From: Actinobacteria bacterium OV450
GTDB taxonomy: Bacteria; Actinomycetota; Actinomycetes; Streptomycetales; Streptomycetaceae
Assembly (NCBI GenBank): GCA_001298555.1
Contig: LJCW01000338.1
Span: 30,181-94,180, forward strand
DNA length: 64,000 nt
Reading direction: 5' to 3'
The notes under the pieces were generated by a model. It was given only the letters and a program-made list of their open reading frames with translations. It had not been told where the DNA came from and did no database searches. Every line of letters starts with the position of its first letter. Position 1 is the stretch's first letter. The position numbers and the translations under genes were made by a program. Positions 1 to 7,434 of the stretch are shown here, one piece after another.

Positions 1-29
1 TCGCCAAAGCCCCATACCGCACGCGCACA

Positions 30-44
30 TTGACTCAATGTCAA
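30..44. promoter_or_regulatory. Inverted repeat TTGAC-N5-GTCAA at left edge
   Basis: A perfect 5-bp dyad with a 5-nt spacer lies in the gene-free left end (1-123). It could be an operator of a gene beyond the window, but the arms are short and could arise by chance. I see no coding sequence in positions 1-123. Confidence 0.2.
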
Positions 45-123
45 CCCTCACGCGACCCGCTCATATGCGGCGGGCAAGTCCAGCGGAGGGGACTTCCCCA
101 ACTCTACCGCGCCCAATCAAGCA

Positions 124-160
124 GAATTACCCCCTCCGCTTTTACCGGAGGGGGTAATTC
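124..160 (-). terminator. Terminator after the sulfur-carrier gene
   Basis: A perfect 15-bp stem (124-138 with 146-160) and a 7-nt loop lie 11 bp beyond the stop codon of the sulfur-carrier gene. It probably ends the riboswitch/PLP enzyme/sulfur carrier transcript. The ends of the stem are AT-rich, so on the minus strand the stem also carries a short U-rich stretch. Confidence 0.8.
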
Positions 161-171
161 AGGTTCTTGCG

Positions 172-450
172 TCAGCAGCCGCCGGCGACGGCGGGAATGA
201 TCGATACACCGGCGCCGTCCGGCGTCACCGCGTCCAGACCGCCCTCGAAGCGCACGTCGTCGTCATTGACGTAGACGTTCACGAAACGGCGCAGCTTGCC
301 CTGGTCGTCCAGGACGCGCGCAGCGATGCCCGGGTGGCTCGCCTCCAGGGACGCGATGACCTCGGAGAGGGTCGCGCCCTCGGCCGTGACCTCCGCCCGG
401 CCGCCGGTGTAGGTGCGCAGGATGGTGGGGATGCGGACGTTGACGCTCAT
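172..450 (-). CDS. cysO: MoaD/ThiS/CysO-family sulfur carrier protein
   Basis: This is a 92-aa ubiquitin-like sulfur carrier. The sequence follows mycobacterial CysO along its whole length (N-terminal VRIPTILRTYTGG, central FVNVYVNDDDVRF, C-terminal PAVAGG). Such proteins carry sulfur as a thiocarboxylate on the terminal Gly-Gly. Here one extra Cys follows the GlyGly, so the tail would have to be trimmed, as JAMM proteases do for QbsE-like carriers, before adenylation. No such protease lies in the window. The gene sits 36 bp downstream of the threonine-synthase-like gene and is presumably cotranscribed with it under the SAM riboswitch. That suggests it donates sulfur to that enzyme (MetO-like role, inferred) rather than to molybdopterin. 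Confidence 0.88.
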   Translation of the reverse strand: MSVNVRIPTILRTYTGGRAEVTAEGATLSEVIASLEASHPGIAARVLDDQGKLRRFVNVYVNDDDVRFEGGLDAVTPDGAGVSIIPAVAGGC

Positions 451-486
451 GGCGCTACTGCCTTTCCGGTAGGGCGAGGGGGATGG

Positions 487-1776
487 TCAGGCCAGGCCGG
501 CGGCGCGGAACGCGTCCAGGCTCGGGCGGATGGTGGCGGTCTGCCCGCTGTCCGCGGCCACCGCCTCCAGGGTCTTGAGGCCGTCACCGGTGTTGAGGAC
601 GACCGTGGTCAGCGCCGGGTCGAGCTGCCCGTTCTCGATGAGCTTCCTGGTCACGCCGACGGTCACGCCGCCCGCGGTCTCGGCGAAGATGCCCTCGGTC
701 TGCGCGAGGGTCTTGATGGCCTCGACGACCTGCTCATCGGTGACGTCCTCGACGTAGCCGCCGGTGCGGCGGGCGATGTCCAGGACGTACGGGCCGTCGG
801 CCGGGTTGCCGATGGCCAGCGACTTGGCGATGGTGTTCGGCTTCTGCGGGCGGACCACGTCGTGGCCGGCCTTGAAGGCGGTGGACACCGGGGAGCAGCC
901 CTCGGCCTGGGCGCCGAAGATCTTGTACGGCTTGTCCTCGACGAGACCGAGCTTGATCAGCTCCTGCAGACCCTTGTCGATCTTCGTCAGCTGCGAGCCG
1001 GACGCGATCGGGATCACGATCTGGTCGGGCAGCTGCCAGCCGAGCTGCTCGCAGATCTCGTACGCCAGGGTCTTGGAGCCCTCGCCGTAGTAGGGGCGCA
1101 GGTTGACGTTGACGAAGCCCCAGCCCTCGCCCAGCGGGTCGCCGATGAGCTCGGAGCAGAAGCGGTTGACGTCGTCGTAGTTGCCCTCGATGCCGACGAG
1201 GTCGCCGCCGTACACACCGGCCATGACGACCTTGCCCTGCTCCAGGTCGTGCGGGATGAACACGCAGGAGCGGAATCCGGCCCGGGCGGCCGCGGCGCCG
1301 ACGGCGCCGGCCAGGTTGCCGGTGGAGGAGCAGGAGAGGGTGGTGAAGCCGAAGGCGCGGGCGGCCTCGACGGCGATCGCGACCACGCGGTCCTTGAAGG
1401 AGTGCGTCGGGTTGCCGGAGTCGTCCTTGACGTACAGCTTGCCGGTGACGCCGAGCTCCTTGGCCAGGTTCTGCGCGTCGACGAGCTTGGTGAAGCCGGG
1501 GTTCAGGCTGGGCTTGGAGGCCACGTCCGCGGGGACGGGCAGCAGCGGGGCGTAGCGCCAGATGTTGTCGGGGCCGGCCTCGATCGCGGCGCGCAGCGCC
1601 TCGACGTCTTCAGCGGACCCGGTACCGATCGGGAGGTCGTAGGCGACTTCCAGCGGACCGAAGCACTCGACGCAGGCGAAAATGGGTCCGAGTTCGAAAC
1701 GGGTACCGCACTCCCGACACGAGAGGCCGGTGGCAGGTCCGAGGTCGACAGAGGTGGCAACAGTCTGTGCAGCCAT
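487..1776 (-). CDS. thrC: Threonine synthase-family PLP enzyme, probably an O-phosphohomoserine-dependent homocysteine synthase (MetM-like)
   Basis: A 429-aa fold-type II PLP enzyme annotated by family as threonine synthase. A zinc-ribbon-like Cys20/Cys23/Cys35/Cys38 cluster opens the protein, and the PLP lysine is K128 in HSFKDR. I chose the start at 1776 because two upstream in-frame ATGs (1824, 1803) fall inside the SAM riboswitch. The family acts on O-phospho-L-homoserine, the branch point between threonine and methionine. A SAM riboswitch upstream and a CysO-type carrier downstream fit homocysteine synthesis better than threonine synthesis. I recall reports of a Streptomyces MetM/MetO pair with this logic but cannot verify them here. 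Plain threonine synthase remains possible. Confidence 0.9.
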   Translation of the reverse strand: MAAQTVATSVDLGPATGLSCRECGTRFELGPIFACVECFGPLEVAYDLPIGTGSAEDVEALRAAIEAGPDNIWRYAPLLPVPADVASKPSLNPGFTKLVDAQNLAKELGVTGKLYVKDDSGNPTHSFKDRVVAIAVEAARAFGFTTLSCSSTGNLAGAVGAAAARAGFRSCVFIPHDLEQGKVVMAGVYGGDLVGIEGNYDDVNRFCSELIGDPLGEGWGFVNVNLRPYYGEGSKTLAYEICEQLGWQLPDQIVIPIASGSQLTKIDKGLQELIKLGLVEDKPYKIFGAQAEGCSPVSTAFKAGHDVVRPQKPNTIAKSLAIGNPADGPYVLDIARRTGGYVEDVTDEQVVEAIKTLAQTEGIFAETAGGVTVGVTRKLIENGQLDPALTTVVLNTGDGLKTLEAVAADSGQTATIRPSLDAFRAAGLA

Positions 1777-1795
1777 GATGGCGAGGCCCTTTCTC

Positions 1796-1939
1796 CTCAT
1801 CTTCCCCATGGCGCACTTCGCCATGAGACGGAATTGGCACCTTCCCTAGCCGGGGACCCCGCTGCCGCAAGCAGGCGAGAACCGACTGGAGGGTTGCCGG
1901 GGCTTCAACGGGCCGTGTCCCTCTGCCCCTCTGGATGAG
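1796..1939 (-). ncRNA. SAM-I (S-box) riboswitch upstream of the thrC-like gene
   Basis: Read on the minus strand, the conserved S-box core appears in order: CTCATC (P1 5' arm, 1934-1939), CAGAGGGGCAGAGGGA, CGGCCC, GAAGCC, CGGCAACC, GGTGCCAATTCC, a P4 hairpin CATGGC/GCCATG, and GATGAG (P1 3' arm, 1796-1801). The P1 3' arm runs into GAGGAG (1793-1798), a ribosome-binding-site-like sequence 16 nt before the chosen start, so SAM binding would probably block translation. I see no clear terminator alternative, which favours translational control. The riboswitch is strong evidence that the operon serves methionine metabolism. Confidence 0.92.
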
Positions 1940-2136
1940 CGGTATGGCACCGGATCGCGCGCTCCATGGCGCGGCCGGGCGTTTGTCCGCGGGGACCCCC
2001 GGCATGCGGTGGTCCTTCGCGTTGTTCAAGACTGTAACTGAAGGTCCGGGTGGTTGAGACAGCCGTCCGAACCGCGAGATGGATCACTTTTCGGCTGAAA
2101 ATGCCGAGCGCCGACGATGACCTAGGAGTGCCGAAC

Positions 2137-3114
2137 GTGCTGGAAGAGGTGGAGCGCTGGTTTGCGGACCGCTCCTGGTCCGCGGCCGACCGACCGCTCG
2201 ACCAGCTGCTTTCCGCCAAGCGGGCGGCGGGCACCACGGTCAGCGTCGTCCTGCCCGCGCTCGACGAGGAGGAGACGGTCGGCGCCATCGTCGAAGTGAT
2301 CCGGCGCGATCTGATCGACGGGCCGGCGGTGCCGCTCGTCGACGAGCTGGTCGTGATCGACTCGGGCTCCACCGACCGGACCGCGGAGGTGGCCGCGAAG
2401 GCCGGGGCCCGGGTGGTGCACCGCGACGAGATCCTGCCGCGGATCCCTGCCCTGCCCGGCAAGGGCGAGGTGCTGTGGCGCTCGCTGCTGGTGACCACCG
2501 GCGACGTCGTCTGCTTCGTGGACGCCGACCTGCGGGACTTCTCGTCGGCGTTCGTGTCCGGGATCGTCGGCCCGCTGCTGACGGAGCCGGACGTGCAGTT
2601 CGTCAAGGCGATGTACGACCGCCCCTTCGGTGCGGACGCCGAGGGGCCCGCCCCCGGCAAGGTCCCCGCCCAGGGGGGCCGGGTGACCGAACTGGTCGCC
2701 CGGCCGCTGCTCAACCTGCACTGGCCGCAGCTGGCCGGGTTCGTGCAGCCTCTGGGCGGCGAGTACGCCGTGCGCCGCTCCCTGCTGGAACGCCTGCCCT
2801 TCCCCGTCGGGTACGGCGTCGAGCTGGGCCTGCTGGTCGACGCGCTGCACACCGTCGGGCTGGACGCCCTGGCCCAGGTGGACGTCGGCGTACGGCTGCA
2901 CCGCCATCAGGACGGCCGGGCGCTGGGCCGCATGGCCGCGGCGATCTACCGCACGGCCCAGCTGCGCCTCTCGCGCGGGCACCTGGTGCGCCCCGAGCTG
3001 ACCCAGTTCGAGCGCGGGCCGAACGGGTTCGTGCCGCGGACGTACCCCGTGGACACGGAGGAGCGGCCGCCGATGGCCGAGGTCAAGGAGTACTCCGGCC
3101 GCAGGGTGGCGTGA
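2137..3114 (+). CDS. gpgS: Glucosyl-3-phosphoglycerate synthase
   Basis: A 325-aa GT-A glycosyltransferase (GT81 family) that transfers glucose from an NDP-glucose to 3-phosphoglycerate. The product is a compatible solute and, in mycobacteria, a precursor of methylglucose lipopolysaccharide. Visible motifs are SVVLPALDEEETVG (36-49), DSGSTDRT (75-82) and the metal-binding DADLRDF (129-135). The GTG at 2137 was chosen because AGGAG lies 8 nt before it; upstream in-frame starts run into the promoter shared with the divergent riboswitch gene. It lies 45 bp before otsA, which groups two glucosyl-phosphate solute pathways. The natural donor (GDP- or UDP-glucose) cannot be told from sequence. Confidence 0.9.
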   Translation: MLEEVERWFADRSWSAADRPLDQLLSAKRAAGTTVSVVLPALDEEETVGAIVEVIRRDLIDGPAVPLVDELVVIDSGSTDRTAEVAAKAGARVVHRDEILPRIPALPGKGEVLWRSLLVTTGDVVCFVDADLRDFSSAFVSGIVGPLLTEPDVQFVKAMYDRPFGADAEGPAPGKVPAQGGRVTELVARPLLNLHWPQLAGFVQPLGGEYAVRRSLLERLPFPVGYGVELGLLVDALHTVGLDALAQVDVGVRLHRHQDGRALGRMAAAIYRTAQLRLSRGHLVRPELTQFERGPNGFVPRTYPVDTEERPPMAEVKEYSGRRVA

Positions 3115-3159
3115 GGGAACGGACGTTTGAGCGGGTGGGCCCCGGGCTAGGTTCGCGGC

Positions 3160-4626
3160 ATGGCTTCCCAGGTACTCGTTGCAGCGAACCGCGGCCCGCT
3201 CTCCTACGTCCTCGCCGACGACGGCACCCTCACGGCCCGGCGCGGCGGTGGCGGTCTCGTCTCCGGCCTCTCCGCCGCCCTCGCCCGGCAGCCGGAGGCG
3301 CTGTGGATCTGCGCGGCGCTGTCGGACGCGGACAGGGAGGCGGTCGGCCGGGGCGTCTCCGAGCCCGGCGTCCGGATGCTGGACATCGATCCCACCACGT
3401 ATGACGACGCGTACAACGGCATCGCGAACTCGGTGCTGTGGTTCACCCACCACCACCTCTACGACGTCCCGCGCGAGCCGGTCTTCGACGCGGGGTTCCG
3501 GCGGCGCTGGGACTCGTACACCGCCTACAACCGGGCCTTCGCCGAGGCCCTGGCCGAGGAGGCCGCCGAGGGCGCCTCGGTCCTGGTGCAGGACTACCAC
3601 CTGGCACTGGTGCCGGGGCAGCTGCGCGAGCTGCGGCCCGACCTGCGCATCGCGCACTTCACGCACACCCCGTGGGCCTCGCGTGACTTCCTCGCCATGC
3701 TGCCGGACGACGTGCGCGGGCAGCTCGTGTGGGGCATGCTCGGCGCGGACCAGCTGGGCTTCCACAGCTGGCGCTGGTCGGCGGAGTTCATCGCCGGGGC
3801 GGACCGGGACGACGCGGTCGGCATCGCGCAGCCGCACCTGCCCAGCGGCTCCCCGGAGCGCGGGGTGTGGCACCGCACGTACGCCGCCGACGGGTCCGGG
3901 CTCGGTCCGCGGCGCTTCACGGAGGTGCGGCAGTACCCCCTGGGCGTCGACGCGGACGATCTTCGCGCGCTCGCGCACCGGCCGGTGGTGGACGACAAGC
4001 TGGCCGCCCTGCGGGCCGAGGTCGGCGACCGGGCGACGATCGTCCGCGTGGACCGCACCGAGCTGTCGAAGAACGTCCTGCGCGGACTGCTGGCCTACCG
4101 GGAACTGCTCATCACGCACCCCGAGTGGCGCGAGCGGGTGGTCCACCTGGCCTCGGCGTACCCGTCACGGCAGGACCTGGAGGTCTACCGGGCGTACACG
4201 CAGTCGGTGCGGGAGCTGGCGGCGGAGATCAACGCCGAGTTCGGGACGGCGGACTGGCAGCCGGTGCTGGTGTCCGTCGAGGACGACTTCGCGCGCTCGC
4301 TGGCCGTGTACCGGCTGGCGGACGTGGCGCTGGTCAACCCGGTGCGGGACGGGATGAACCTGGTGGCGAAGGAGATCCCGGTGGTGTCGGAGGCGGGGTG
4401 CGCGCTGGTGCTGTCGTCGGGGGCGGGGGCGTACGAGGAGCTCCGCGAGGAAGCGCTGACGGTGAACCCGTACGACGTCACGGCGACGGCCCAGGCCCTG
4501 CACGCGGCGCTGTCCATGCCGGCGGGCGAGCGGCTGGAGCGTACGAAGCGGCTGGCGGCCGCGGCCACGGCGCTCCCGCCGACGGACTGGTTCACGGCCC
4601 AGCTGTCCGCTCTGCGCGGGGCTTGA
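3160..4626 (+). CDS. otsA: Trehalose-6-phosphate synthase
   Basis: A 488-aa GT20 enzyme making trehalose-6-phosphate from NDP-glucose and glucose-6-phosphate in the cytosol. It shows the family's N-terminal LVAANRGPLSY, the donor/acceptor-site stretch HFTHTPWASRDFL, the GADQLGFHSWRW region and the C-terminal NPVRDGMNLVAKE nucleotide-sugar site, at full family length. No Shine-Dalgarno sequence precedes the ATG, but a TAGGTT -10 box lies at 3148-3153, six nt upstream, with TTGAGC near -35. A leaderless transcript is therefore likely even though gpgS ends only 45 bp upstream. It converges with otsB, the next step of the pathway. Confidence 0.95.
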   Translation: MASQVLVAANRGPLSYVLADDGTLTARRGGGGLVSGLSAALARQPEALWICAALSDADREAVGRGVSEPGVRMLDIDPTTYDDAYNGIANSVLWFTHHHLYDVPREPVFDAGFRRRWDSYTAYNRAFAEALAEEAAEGASVLVQDYHLALVPGQLRELRPDLRIAHFTHTPWASRDFLAMLPDDVRGQLVWGMLGADQLGFHSWRWSAEFIAGADRDDAVGIAQPHLPSGSPERGVWHRTYAADGSGLGPRRFTEVRQYPLGVDADDLRALAHRPVVDDKLAALRAEVGDRATIVRVDRTELSKNVLRGLLAYRELLITHPEWRERVVHLASAYPSRQDLEVYRAYTQSVRELAAEINAEFGTADWQPVLVSVEDDFARSLAVYRLADVALVNPVRDGMNLVAKEIPVVSEAGCALVLSSGAGAYEELREEALTVNPYDVTATAQALHAALSMPAGERLERTKRLAAAATALPPTDWFTAQLSALRGA

Positions 4627-4631
4627 GGACC

Positions 4632-4689
4632 GGCGCATGCGCGGGGGCGGCGCCCCCGCCCATGCGCCCGGGCGCGGCGCCGCGCCCGG
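4632..4689. terminator. Double bidirectional terminator between otsA and otsB
   Basis: Two adjacent GC-rich hairpins fill the convergent gap. The first is a 17-bp stem with one mismatch (4632-4648 with 4652-4668). The second is a 22-nt perfect palindrome (4668-4689). They serve both strands. Confidence 0.8.
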
Positions 4690-4693
4690 TCCG

Positions 4694-5542
4694 TCAGTCG
4701 CGGATGGCCTCGGCCAGGGCGGAGAGGAAGGCGACCACCTCGGACGGGCCGTTCAGGACCAGGTCGGCGCGGGAGGCGAGTTCGGGGACCTCGGCCGATC
4801 CGCTGGCGATGAGCAGCCCCGGCATGCCGTCCGTCCGCAGCTTCTCCACCGCCGCGTACGCCGCGAGGTCGCCCAGGTCGTCCCCCGCGTACAGCACGGC
4901 TTCGGCGCCCGTCTCCGCCAGGTACTCGGTCAGGGCCACGCCCTTGTCCATCCCCGGCGGGCGCAGCTCCAGTACCGCCCGTCCCGGCTCCACCATCAGC
5001 CCGTGGCGCGCCGCCAGCTCGGCCAGTGGTTCGCGCAGCGCGGCGAAGGCGGCGTCCGGGTCGGAGGCCCGCCGGGTGTGAACGGCCAGGGCCCGGCCCT
5101 TCTCCTCGATCCAGGTGCCGCGCCAGGCCCCGATGGAGTCCAGGAAACCGGGCAGTTCCGCCCGGACGGCGGCGACCCCCGGGTGCTCGGCCGGGGCGTG
5201 GACGATGCCGGTCACCGCGTCCCAGCGTTCGGCCCCGTAGTGGCCGAGGACCACCAGGTGTTCCAGTCCGGCGGCGCCGGCGAAGCCGCCGTAGCGGACC
5301 GCGACCCCCGCCGGGCGGCCGGTGATCACGGCCACGGAGGCGACCTTGGGGGCCAGGGCGGACAGCGCCGCGACGGCTCCGGGGTGGGCCCGTGCCTGGT
5401 CCGGGTCCGGGACGATGTCGGCGAGCGTGCCGTCGAAGTCGAGTGCGACCACGGAACGGCGCGGTACACGGAGGAGGGCTTCGAGTCCCTCGCGCCCGGC
5501 GGCGGTGACGGGCATCGGCATGCTGTGCGGATGGCTCCCCAT
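4694..5542 (-). CDS. otsB: Trehalose-6-phosphate phosphatase
   Basis: A 282-aa HAD-superfamily phosphatase that completes trehalose synthesis by dephosphorylating trehalose-6-phosphate. Motif I is LDFDGTLAD with the nucleophile D35 and acid D37; motif IV is GDDLGDLAAY near the C-terminus; the lysine motif MDKGVAL precedes it. The start at 5542 is supported by a TAGGGT -10 box (5550-5555) exactly 7 nt upstream and no Shine-Dalgarno, so the mRNA is probably leaderless; downstream Met8 and Met10 are alternatives. It converges on otsA rather than forming an operon with it. Confidence 0.93.
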   Translation of the reverse strand: MGSHPHSMPMPVTAAGREGLEALLRVPRRSVVALDFDGTLADIVPDPDQARAHPGAVAALSALAPKVASVAVITGRPAGVAVRYGGFAGAAGLEHLVVLGHYGAERWDAVTGIVHAPAEHPGVAAVRAELPGFLDSIGAWRGTWIEEKGRALAVHTRRASDPDAAFAALREPLAELAARHGLMVEPGRAVLELRPPGMDKGVALTEYLAETGAEAVLYAGDDLGDLAAYAAVEKLRTDGMPGLLIASGSAEVPELASRADLVLNGPSEVVAFLSALAEAIRD

Positions 5543-5612
5543 GGGGACGACCCTAACGAACCCGCCGGGCCACGGCTACGGCGCGCGCGCCCCGGACCTG
5601 GCGGGGGTGGCG

Positions 5613-5648
5613 CCCCGGGGTCAGCCCCGGGGTCAGCCCCGGGGTCAG
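5613..5648 (+). repeat. Three exact 12-bp tandem repeats
   Basis: Three perfect copies of CCCCGGGGTCAG lie at 5613-5624, 5625-5636 and 5637-5648. The last copy supplies the stop codon (tca, 5645-5647) of the DUF3263 gene on the minus strand. Each unit contains the palindrome CCCCGGGG. Confidence 0.7.
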
Positions 5649-5881
5649 CGCCGGGCCCGCTGTGCTTCGCGGATGCGGCGCAGCCGGTTGACGGTGCCGG
5701 GGGCGTGGGCCAGGGCGCGCGGGTCGTCCATCAGCACGTTGAGCAGCTGGTAGTAGCGGACCGGGGTCATCCCCAGCCCCTCCCGTATCGCGCGCTCCTT
5801 GGCCCCGGGCCCGGGCCAGGTGCGTCCCTCGTACGCGAGGACCGCGGCCTCGGTGGCCGTCAGCCCCTCGTCGTCCGTCAT
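5645..5881 (-). CDS. DUF3263 domain-containing protein
   Basis: A 78-aa protein of the actinobacterial DUF3263 family: acidic N-terminus, the conserved EAAVLAYEGRTW, then GLTPVRYYQLLN-like (here GMTPVRYYQLLNVLMDDP) and a basic C-terminus RLRRIREAQRARR. The pattern looks like a small helix-turn-helix, and DNA binding is plausible but not shown. A TAATCT box 6 nt before the ATG suggests a leaderless mRNA. The function of the family is unknown to me. Confidence 0.85.
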   Translation of the reverse strand: MTDDEGLTATEAAVLAYEGRTWPGPGAKERAIREGLGMTPVRYYQLLNVLMDDPRALAHAPGTVNRLRRIREAQRARR

Positions 5882-5942
5882 ACCGCCAGATTAACGCCGC
5901 CCTCCGACAGCGGGCCGGGGCGGGCGCCCCGGCCCCGATCGG

Positions 5943-7244
5943 TCAGTGGGCGTCGGCCTTGCGGGCGGCCTCGGCGATGTTCTCCAGGACCTTCGCCGGC
6001 TGCCCGCCCGGCTGCACGGTCTTGCCGATGTTCTGCTTGACGTCCTCGCTCACGCCGGCCCAGGACTTCTTGCCGACGGGGTAGAGGCGGGCGTTCGGCA
6101 GGGCCTGCAGGAACGTCTTGAGCTGGGGCGCCGCACCGCCGGTGCTGGAGTCCATGGCCCGGTAGCCGCTGGTCGTGACCGGCAGCAGGTCGTACTTGTT
6201 GGTGAAGGCCGTCACGTTCTTCGCCTGGTACAGGTAGTCGAGGAACTTGCCGGACTCCTTGCGGTGGCCGTTCTTGAAGGCCATCACCCAGTCCGCGACG
6301 CCCATCGCGGGGTGGTCGGTCCCGTCCTCGCCCGGCAGGGCCACCATGCCGAACTTCACGCCCTTGGCCGCCGCCTGCTTGACCAGCGTGGGGTGGCCGT
6401 TGAGCATGCCGACCTCGCCGCGCGTGAAGGCGTCGAACGCGGCCTGCCGGTCCGTCTTCGACGGCTCCGAGGGGCCGGTCAGCCCCTGGCCGACCATCTT
6501 GTCGCGCAGGAACTCGAAGGTCTTGACGTTCTCCGGGGAGTCGATCGCGTAGGCCTCTTCGTTGTCGGTGTAGCCACCGCCGCCCGCGAGCATCCACATC
6601 ATCGTCTCGGCCTGCGCCTCCTCGCGGCCCAGCGGCAGCGCGAAGGGGGTCGCCACGCCCGCCGCCTTGAGCTTCTTCGCGGCGGCCTCCAGGTCGGCCC
6701 AGCTCTTGGGCTGCCAGCCGGCCTTGGCGTCCTTGGCGATGACCCCGGCGTCCGTGAGCAGCTTCTCGTTGTAGAAGAGCAGGCGGGTGCTGGCCACGAA
6801 CGGCATGCCGTACTGGACGCGCTTGACCTTGCCCGCGTCGGCGAGCGGCGCCAGGAAGTCGGCTTCCGTGGTGACGGAGAGCAGCTCGTCGGCCGTGTAG
6901 AGCTTGCCGGCTTCCGCGTAGTCGGCGTAGGCGCCGATCTGCGCGATGTCGGGGGCCTTGCCGGCCTTGACCATGGCGGCGACCTTGGCGTCGACCTCGG
7001 ACCAGGAGTAGACGCTGACCTCGACCTTGACGCCGGGATGGTCCTTCTCGAAGCCGGCGGCCAGGTCCTTCCAGTACCCCGAGGAGGAGTTCTGCTGATT
7101 GTCCCCGTAGTCGGCCGCCACGACCCGCAGGGTCACCTCGTTGTCCCCGGTGAGGCTCCCCACGGCTCCGCAGCCGGTCAGTGCCGCGGCGGTCAGGCTC
7201 AGCGCGGCTCCGGTCGCGGCCAGGCTCAGGTAACGGCCCTTCAC
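5943..7244 (-). CDS. Extracellular sugar-binding lipoprotein of an ABC transporter (orphan)
   Basis: A 433-aa family-1 carbohydrate solute-binding protein. The GTG at 7244 gives a proper lipoprotein signal (basic start, hydrophobic core, lipobox LTGC); a longer upstream reading adds only promoter sequence. The mature part has typical SBP blocks such as VEVSVYSWSEVDAKVAA and GVADWVMAFKNGHRKESGKF. No permease or ATPase genes adjoin it, so it must work with a transporter encoded elsewhere, with MsiK (27.0 kb) a likely ATPase. It is divergent from nagKA with a DasR-like site in its own upstream region, which suggests an amino-sugar or chitin-derived ligand; this is inferred. Confidence 0.85.
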   Translation of the reverse strand: MKGRYLSLAATGAALSLTAAALTGCGAVGSLTGDNEVTLRVVAADYGDNQQNSSSGYWKDLAAGFEKDHPGVKVEVSVYSWSEVDAKVAAMVKAGKAPDIAQIGAYADYAEAGKLYTADELLSVTTEADFLAPLADAGKVKRVQYGMPFVASTRLLFYNEKLLTDAGVIAKDAKAGWQPKSWADLEAAAKKLKAAGVATPFALPLGREEAQAETMMWMLAGGGGYTDNEEAYAIDSPENVKTFEFLRDKMVGQGLTGPSEPSKTDRQAAFDAFTRGEVGMLNGHPTLVKQAAAKGVKFGMVALPGEDGTDHPAMGVADWVMAFKNGHRKESGKFLDYLYQAKNVTAFTNKYDLLPVTTSGYRAMDSSTGGAAPQLKTFLQALPNARLYPVGKKSWAGVSEDVKQNIGKTVQPGGQPAKVLENIAEAARKADAH

Positions 7245-7282
7245 AGTTCTCGATCCACCCCTTGTTGTACGTACGATCCACG

Positions 7283-7298
7283 TAAGGTCTACACCACT
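7283..7298 (-). promoter_or_regulatory. DasR-like operator (dre) of the sugar-binding protein gene
   Basis: On the minus strand the 16 bases read AGTGGTGTAGACCTTA. They match 12 of 16 positions of the DasR consensus I remember (A[C/G]TGGTCTAGACCA[C/G]T). The site lies about 40 bp upstream of the GTG of the sugar-binding lipoprotein. Confidence 0.55.
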
Positions 7299-7390
7299 TT
7301 GGCGCCTCGTCCACATCCGGGAACGCACCGTGTCCGGCCGGTGGCGCAGCCGCGCTCCCGAATTTGTATGGCAGCTCAACAATCGCCTCC

Positions 7391-7406
7391 AATGGACTAG
7401 ACCTTT
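7391..7406 (+). promoter_or_regulatory. DasR-like operator (dre) upstream of nagKA
   Basis: AATGGACTAGACCTTT keeps the TGG-CTAGACC core of the DasR site and lies 29 bp before the nagK start. The same core TGGACTAGACCTT is found upstream of msiK at 26930. DasR is the GntR-type repressor of GlcNAc metabolism in Streptomyces, and nagKA is a known target as I remember it. Confidence 0.7.
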
Positions 7407-7434
7407 CCACGCCGAACACGCGAGACTGTCACCT

